Source: Palsa-739 sp036512155
Lineage (GTDB): Bacteria > Actinomycetota > Thermoleophilia > Gaiellales > Gaiellaceae
DNA length: 64,000 bases
NCBI GenBank assembly: GCA_036512155.1
Contig: DATCBD010000085.1
Span: 62,001 to 126,000 of the forward strand
Direction of reading: 5' to 3'
How positions within the stretch are numbered: the first letter of the stretch is position 1; the number at the start of each line of letters is the position of its first letter. Position numbers and translations under genes: made by a program. Under the pieces are notes generated by a model, which saw nothing but the letters and a program-made list of their open reading frames with translations, was not told the DNA's origin and ran no database searches. Positions 59,268-64,000 of the stretch are shown in pieces.

Positions 59268-59710
59268 GCCCTGCGGGCGCTGAGGTGGAGCTCGACGCCG
59301 GCCGCGCGCAACAGCTGCGAGAACGGGCAGCCCTCGTCGGCTTTCGCGAAGGCCTCGCGCAGACCGTCGTCGTCGAGGCCGTCCGCTTCGACGACTGCGT
59401 CGACGTGCGAGGCCACGATCTGATGCCCACGGCCTTCGACCTCGTCCATGACGATGCGGCACGAGACGTCCAGTCGTCCGGGTGGCGTTCCCGCCTGCGT
59501 CAGCTCGCTCGCGAGCGACATCGTGATGCACCCGCCGTGCGCGGCCGCGAGCAGCTCCTCCGAGCTCGTCTTCCCTTCCGGCTGGCCGATGCGCGTCGGC
59601 AGCGAGAAGCCGAGATCGGCGAACGCGCCCGTGCCGGCGCTGATGCTCCCGATCCCGCGGGCGACGTTTCCCTCCCAGACGAGCTGGGCGCTGCGTTCGA
59701 TGCGCGGCAT
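59264..59710 (-). CDS. OsmC-type organic hydroperoxide protein
   Basis: A 148-residue second OsmC-superfamily protein: AQLVWEGNVARGIGSIS, SSEELLAAAHGGCITMSLAS with the peroxidatic Cys, and AKADEGCPFSQLLRAAG with the resolving Cys. It resembles the OsmC branch with GKTSSEELLAAAH. It shares one base with the upstream bicupin stop (TGATG) and four with nitroreductase. Confidence 0.9.
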   Translation of the reverse strand: MPRIERSAQLVWEGNVARGIGSISAGTGAFADLGFSLPTRIGQPEGKTSSEELLAAAHGGCITMSLASELTQAGTPPGRLDVSCRIVMDEVEGRGHQIVASHVDAVVEADGLDDDGLREAFAKADEGCPFSQLLRAAGVELHLSARRA

Positions 59711-60381
59711 CAGTACTGGAGGGCGGGAGTGCCGTCGGGGTAGTAGGCCTCGGCCGGCGAGCCCGCCGGCCGGAACACGCCGAGCACATGCATCTCGCCC
59801 GGCCCGTGGTTCTCGAGCGAGTGCACGAGCTTCGCCGGCAGATGGATGCACGAGCCCGCACGCAATTCCGTCGATTCGCCGTCGATGTGCAGCGCGCCGT
59901 TCCCTTGCAGGACGTAGACCACCTCGTCGTAGCGGTGGTAATGGTCGGGCGCGCGCCCGGGCGGGATGTACCCGACGAACTGCGTCGCCGACGCGCACGG
60001 CACGAGCAGCCGGAACATGCGGCCCGCGGTCGCCTCGTCCGCCTCGACCTCGTCGACTCCGACCACCGCGTAGCGGACGCCGTTCGCGGGAAGCGGATCG
60101 CGGACGAGGACGGACAGCAGTTCGAGCTCGTTCGCGTTGTCAACACTCCAGCTCGAGCCGGCGGCGACGTACACCGCCGTGCCCGGAACGAGCTCCGCGG
60201 ACTGACCGGCAACCGTTGCGCTCCCCCGTCCGCTCAACACGTACAGCACCTCGTCGTCGGCTGCGGACGCCTCGTCGGCGCCGGGCTCGTCGAAACGGAG
60301 CACGCGCTGCTCGAACTCGGCGCAGCCACGGTCGGCGCCGAACAGAAGGCTCTCCTCGTCGGATTGGACGCACCAGCGCAT
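59710..60381 (-). CDS. Bicupin protein
   Basis: A 223-residue two-domain cupin. The second domain has complete metal motifs (DHYHRYDEVVYVLQGNG and LPAKLVHSLENHG). The first domain keeps the fold pattern (DDEVLYVLSGRGSATVAG) but lacks the His ligands. It resembles (S)-ureidoglycine aminohydrolase or other bicupins only in layout. It is first in a four-gene run with the OsmC and nitroreductase genes. ATG 60381 was chosen; TTG 60399 is possible. Confidence 0.8.
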   Translation of the reverse strand: MRWCVQSDEESLLFGADRGCAEFEQRVLRFDEPGADEASAADDEVLYVLSGRGSATVAGQSAELVPGTAVYVAAGSSWSVDNANELELLSVLVRDPLPANGVRYAVVGVDEVEADEATAGRMFRLLVPCASATQFVGYIPPGRAPDHYHRYDEVVYVLQGNGALHIDGESTELRAGSCIHLPAKLVHSLENHGPGEMHVLGVFRPAGSPAEAYYPDGTPALQY

Positions 60382-60513
60382 CGTCAGCCCAGCGTACAAC
60401 CTGTGCGAACCTTCTAAAAGCGGCTACAGTCGTGGCCCCGTCAAGCGTGGTGGGCAAACCGTCCCAACGCTCGCACGTCTATACGGGGGACATCCACAAG
60501 GAGGGTAACTCGA

Positions 60514-61671
60514 ATGGTCAGAAGGTTTGGACTGATTGCGATCGCCGCCACTGCGGTGGTGCTCGCGATCGTGTCCGCCGCGGCCGCGCGTCCGGCAGCG
60601 CAGGCGGCGGCCACGGCATCGTGCTCGAAAGGCGTGTCGATCGGCATGCAAGCTCCGATCACCGGCCCGGCCGGCTCGATCGGAAGCGATCAGCTGCACT
60701 GGGCGCTGTTCTACTTCACGCAGTGGAACAAGACCCACAAGCTGAAGATCCATCTCGTGCAGGAGGACACGCAGCTCGACCCGTCGAAGGCATCGACGAC
60801 CGCGCAGGCGCTGGCCTCGAATCATGCGGTCATGGGCGTCATCGGCCCGGCCGGTAGCGACGAGGTGCAGGCGGTCGCACCGATCTTCCGCAAGGCGGGT
60901 CTCGCCTTCGCGTCAGGATCGGCGACGCGGGTCTCGCTGACGAGCGGCGCTTGGAAGGGCTACTTCTTCCGCGACGTTCCGAACGACGGCGTCCAGGGAC
61001 CGACGGACGCGGACTACATGTTCGCCAACCTCGGCGTGACGTCTGGCAGCTCCGTCATGGTCGTCGACGACCAGGAGTCGTACTCGACCGGCCTCGCCGA
61101 CATCGTCGGTCAGGCGCTGTCGGGCAAGGGCGTCAAGGTCGACCGCGAGTCCGTGAGCCAGAAGGCGACCGACTTCTCGTCGCTCATCGCGAAGGTCACC
61201 TCGAGCACGAAGGTCGTGTTCCTGCCGTTCCAGATTGCGTCCGAGGCCCAGCTCTTCGCGCAGCAGTTGCAGGCGCAGGGCAAGACCGCGATCGCATTCG
61301 GGAGCGACGGCACGTTCGACGCGACGAACTTCACCGTCAACGGGAGCTACATCTCGTTCTTCGCCCCGGACGTCACCACGATCCCGGCGGATGCCTCGAT
61401 CGTGAACGTGTTCCACAAGCAGTTCCCGGGCGCGACGAGCCCGTTCGGCGCTCCGAACTACGTGCTCGCGCAGATGTACGCCACCGCGATCACGAAGGCG
61501 TGCAAGGACGGCAAGATCAGCCGCGCGGAGGTCCGCAAGGACGTCCTCAAGGTGTCCCTCAAGTCGACCATTCTCGGTGGCCCGATGCGGCTCACCGCCA
61601 ATGGCGATGTCGCGGGCGCCAAGTTCCACATCTTCAAGATCGAAAACGGCAAGTACGTAACCGTCGCGTAA
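60514..61671 (+). CDS. Branched-chain amino acid ABC transporter, substrate-binding protein
   Basis: A 385-residue periplasmic-binding-protein-type (Peripla_BP_6) receptor. A signal peptide ends near AAQAAATA with no lipobox Cys apparent, so it may be released or anchored otherwise. IGMQAPITGPAGSIG and AVMGVIGPAGSDEVQAVAP are LivJ-like. SD AAGGAGGGT, 7 bases before ATG, is very strong, fitting a highly made receptor. It feeds the LivH-LivM permease encoded next. Confidence 0.93.
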   Translation: MVRRFGLIAIAATAVVLAIVSAAAARPAAQAAATASCSKGVSIGMQAPITGPAGSIGSDQLHWALFYFTQWNKTHKLKIHLVQEDTQLDPSKASTTAQALASNHAVMGVIGPAGSDEVQAVAPIFRKAGLAFASGSATRVSLTSGAWKGYFFRDVPNDGVQGPTDADYMFANLGVTSGSSVMVVDDQESYSTGLADIVGQALSGKGVKVDRESVSQKATDFSSLIAKVTSSTKVVFLPFQIASEAQLFAQQLQAQGKTAIAFGSDGTFDATNFTVNGSYISFFAPDVTTIPADASIVNVFHKQFPGATSPFGAPNYVLAQMYATAITKACKDGKISRAEVRKDVLKVSLKSTILGGPMRLTANGDVAGAKFHIFKIENGKYVTVA

Positions 61672-61681
61672 TCGTCGAGAC

Positions 61682-61715
61682 GGGGAGTGTGGCCGGTACG
61701 CCGGTCACACTCCCT
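61682..61715 (+). terminator. Intra-operon hairpin between receptor and permease genes
   Basis: A 12-base stem GAGTGTGGCCGG / CCGGTCACACTC (one G-T pair) closes a TACG loop of the stable UNCG kind; three more pairs (one G-T) extend it. Lying between the binding-protein stop and the livH start, it could stop part of the transcripts or protect the upstream mRNA, raising receptor over permease. Confidence 0.6.
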
Positions 61716-61723
61716 CTCGCCGC

Positions 61724-62656
61724 ATGAACTGGAACCTCTTCGTTACCGAGCTCGTTTCCGGCATCACGCACGGGAGCGTCTACGCGCTGATCGCGCTCGG
61801 CTACTCGATGGTGTACGGGATCCTGAAGCTCCTGAACTTCGCTCACGGCGACATCTACATGGTGGGCTCGTTCATCGGCTTCGGGATCATCACCGTCTCC
61901 GGGGGCGCGACGAACCTCGGCATGCCGGTCTGGCTGCTCCTCTTCGTCATGCTCTTCTGCGCGATGCTCGGCGGCGGCCTGCTCGGCGTTATGATCGAGC
62001 GCTTCGCTTACCGGCGGCTCCGCAACGCGCCGCGGATCGCGCCGCTCATCACCGCGCTCGGGGTCTCGTTCTTTCTCGAGAACGCAGCCCAGCTCGTGCT
62101 CGGCGCGCAGTACCGGAGCTACAACAGCTTCAGCTGGAAGAACCCGATCGCGCTGCACGGCTTCACGCTCCCGGCGCAGGCGCGCATCAGCTACGCCGGC
62201 GTCATCGTGATCGTCGGCACCGTGGTGCTCGTCGTGGGCCTGACGCTCTTCGTCCAGCGCACCCAGCTCGGAAAGGCGATGCGGGCGACGTCCTTCGATC
62301 GTGAGGCGGCATCGATGATGGGCATCGACGTCGACCATGTCATCGTCGCGACGTTCTTCATCGGCTCCGCGCTCGCGGGAGCCGCGGGTGTCTTCAACGG
62401 CATCGCGTACCAGCAGGTTTGGCCGTACATGGGCTTCACCGCGGGGCTGTACGCGTTCATCGCCGCCGTCGTCGGCGGCATCGGCAGCCTGCCGGGCGCC
62501 GTGCTCGGCGGTCTCACGATCGGCCTCGCGCAGTCGTTCTCGATCGGATACATCTCGTCGACGTTCTCGGACGCGGTGGTCTTCGGGATCCTCATCGCGG
62601 TAATGATCGTCCGCCCGAGCGGCCTCCTCGGACGTGCGGCGGTGTCGAAGGTATGA
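61724..62656 (+). CDS. livH: Branched-chain amino acid ABC transporter permease LivH
   Basis: A 310-residue inner-membrane permease with eight helices. It has GYSMVYGILKLLNFAHGDIY, the conserved loop RTQLGKAMRATSFDREAASM (EAA-like) and ALAGAAGVFNGIAY. It overlaps livM by ATGA. Imports branched-chain or related amino acids with the receptor upstream and ATPases presumably beyond the window. Confidence 0.94.
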   Translation: MNWNLFVTELVSGITHGSVYALIALGYSMVYGILKLLNFAHGDIYMVGSFIGFGIITVSGGATNLGMPVWLLLFVMLFCAMLGGGLLGVMIERFAYRRLRNAPRIAPLITALGVSFFLENAAQLVLGAQYRSYNSFSWKNPIALHGFTLPAQARISYAGVIVIVGTVVLVVGLTLFVQRTQLGKAMRATSFDREAASMMGIDVDHVIVATFFIGSALAGAAGVFNGIAYQQVWPYMGFTAGLYAFIAAVVGGIGSLPGAVLGGLTIGLAQSFSIGYISSTFSDAVVFGILIAVMIVRPSGLLGRAAVSKV

Positions 62657-64000
62657 GCACGGACCCGACCGATCCGACCGCGCCCCGCGTCGGCGTCGAC
62701 GAGTGGGTCGCGTCGCACGAGCAGCGGCGGGTCGAGAGGCCCGGCCTGCTCGGCGTTGTCGAGCGGACGCTCGCGCAGGTGCCGAGCCCGGCGTTCTACC
62801 TCGGGTTCGCAGTGGCCGCTGCGCTCCTCCCTGCGGTGACGAGCAATGGCTACATCATCGACGTCGGGCTCAACACGCTCCTGTACATGTTGCTCGCGCT
62901 CGGCCTGAACATCACGGTCGGGTATGCGGGGCTGCTGGACCTCGGGTACGTCGCGTTTTACGGCTTCGCCGCCTACGGCTACGCGATGCTCGCGTCTCCG
63001 CAGTTCGGCCTGCACTGGGACACGCTCGCGGTCATCCCGCTCGTCGTGATCGCGACCGCGTTCCTCGGCTTCCTCGTCGCGCTGCCGTCCCGCCGTCTCG
63101 TCGGCGACTACCTCGCCATCGTCACGCTCTTCTTCGGTGAGCTCTTCGCCACCGTCTACCAAAACGGCGAGAGCATGACGGTGTTCGGCTTCTCGCGGAA
63201 GTACGACGTCACCGGCGGTCCGAACGGCATCCCGAACATCGACCAGTTCCACGTCTTCGGCGCGCGCATCGGCGCACTCAACTACACGGCGTACTACTAC
63301 GTCGCCCTCGTGTTCTTCATGGTGCTGCTCTTCGCCATGTACCTCGTCGACCGCTCGCGCACGGGGCGCGCCTGGAGATCACTGCGCGAGGATCCGCTCG
63401 CCGCCGAGCTGATGGGCATGCCCGTCAACCGGCTAAAGCTCATCGCGTTCGCATGCGGTGCCGGCATCGCCGGCCTTGCCGGAACGATCTTCGCCGCCGC
63501 GAACACCGCCGTCTTCGCATCCGAGTTCGACTTCACGAGCGGCCTGCTCATCATCGTGTACGCGATGCTGATCCTCGGCGGCGCCGGCAGTCTCGGGGGC
63601 GTCATCGTCGGCGCGCTCGTCGTCAACGTCTCTCTCGAGGTGCTGCGCGACCCGGGCCACGCCACGTGGGTCTTCTACACGCTCATCTGTGCCACGCTCG
63701 TCGCGCGCATGCGGCCGTGGCGCTGGCTCGGCGCCATCATCGCCGGCACCGCGGCTTTCGGCTTCGTTGTGCACGCGATCGTGTCGGCGGCTTGGCCCCG
63801 TGGCGTCGACGGACAGGCGGCGGTGGGCGGCGTGCTCGGGAGCGGCCTTCGACACTGGGTCGTTCTGCCGTCCAATCCGACGATGATCGGGAACATCGCC
63901 TTCATCTGCCTCGTGCTCGCCGTGCTCGTGCTGACTCTGCTCCACGGCTCGATGCAGAAGCTGGCGATGATCCCGACGCTCTACCTCGCGGCATTCGTCT
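62653..64000 (+). CDS. livM: Branched-chain amino acid ABC transporter permease LivM (incomplete)
   Basis: A permease open from ATG 62653 to the window end (449 codons, no stop reached). An N-terminal ~40-residue charged extension precedes the membrane domain: LGLNITVGYAGLLDLGYVAF, SRTGRAWRSLREDPLAAELM (ATPase-contact loop) and ILGGAGSLGGVIVGAL. The C-terminal helices (TMIGNIAFICLVLAVLVL, IPTLYLAAF) go beyond the usual LivM core. ATPase genes livG/livF are expected beyond 64 kb. Confidence 0.92.
   Translation, partial: MSTDPTDPTAPRVGVDEWVASHEQRRVERPGLLGVVERTLAQVPSPAFYLGFAVAAALLPAVTSNGYIIDVGLNTLLYMLLALGLNITVGYAGLLDLGYVAFYGFAAYGYAMLASPQFGLHWDTLAVIPLVVIATAFLGFLVALPSRRLVGDYLAIVTLFFGELFATVYQNGESMTVFGFSRKYDVTGGPNGIPNIDQFHVFGARIGALNYTAYYYVALVFFMVLLFAMYLVDRSRTGRAWRSLREDPLAAELMGMPVNRLKLIAFACGAGIAGLAGTIFAAANTAVFASEFDFTSGLLIIVYAMLILGGAGSLGGVIVGALVVNVSLEVLRDPGHATWVFYTLICATLVARMRPWRWLGAIIAGTAAFGFVVHAIVSAAWPRGVDGQAAVGGVLGSGLRHWVVLPSNPTMIGNIAFICLVLAVLVLTLLHGSMQKLAMIPTLYLAAFV

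Overview
The window is about 64 kb of very GC-rich DNA (my impression is close to 70 % GC). Genes are densely packed, starts are often GTG or TTG, and neighbouring genes very often share an ATGA or GTGA overlap. The protein repertoire is actinobacterial. It includes a CitA-type citrate synthase, RskA-like anti-sigma factors, a FolE2, a double-length ThyX-like protein, a squalene/hopene pathway, a B12-dependent ribonucleotide reductase and several sigma factors. My best inference is a deep-branching actinobacterium of the Thermoleophilia type (Gaiellales or Solirubrobacterales). No 16S rRNA or species-defining marker is present, so this stays an inference. I see no CRISPR array, phage or plasmid. 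The only mobile element is one REP-associated tyrosine transposase (RAYT) unit.

Layout. 0-8 kb: PadR regulator with a membrane partner, nrdJ, a Gly-rich secreted protein, an O-antigen-ligase-like membrane protein, a LytR_C protein and a sugar-nucleotide epimerase. 8-12 kb: tmk and holB, a sigma factor with a membrane anchor and Gly/Gln-rich tail, and a divergently placed RpoD-like sigma factor with a good promoter. 12.5-18.8 kb: tRNA-Thr(CGT), then an ECF sigma/anti-sigma pair followed by DUF4331, TPR, NicO and NiCoT genes (a probable nickel/cobalt module). 18.8-26.6 kb: envelope genes (large membrane protein, CopD-like protein, PBP1, phospholipase D family) and an M29 aminopeptidase with a STAS protein. 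26.6-33.7 kb: a complete hopanoid operon, hpnC-hpnD-hpnE-shc-hpnH-hpnG-ispH, whose junctions all overlap. 33.7-43 kb: a YjbQ-like protein, membrane proteins with a CopC-CopD fusion, an ASST-like protein, an ornithine cyclodeaminase relative, citrate synthase and a class V aminotransferase. 43-50 kb: DUF72, tandem ThyX-like protein, a second ECF/anti-sigma pair, two divergent superoxide dismutases, plsY and folE2. 50-57.5 kb: a stripped histidine-kinase-like protein, tdk, CBS protein, Fpg/Nei glycosylase, MFS exporter with its ArsR-like regulator, the RAYT element, asparaginase and the primary sigma factor. 57.5-64 kb: a small zinc-ribbon protein, aquaporin, a cluster of OsmC, nitroreductase, OsmC and bicupin genes, and a branched-chain amino acid ABC transporter that runs off the window end.

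Themes. (1) Five sigma factors and two anti-sigma factors lie in 64 kb. (2) Metal handling recurs: nickel/cobalt uptake, CopC/CopD proteins, B12-dependent NrdJ and zinc ribbons. (3) Convergent genes nearly always overlap at their 3' ends; three pairs share one CTAG carrying both TAG stops. (4) Two palindromic repeat families of the same design, GGTACC-N-GGTACC around the RAYT gene and GGTGTC-N-GACACC at 47.4 kb, suggest REP-type repeats.
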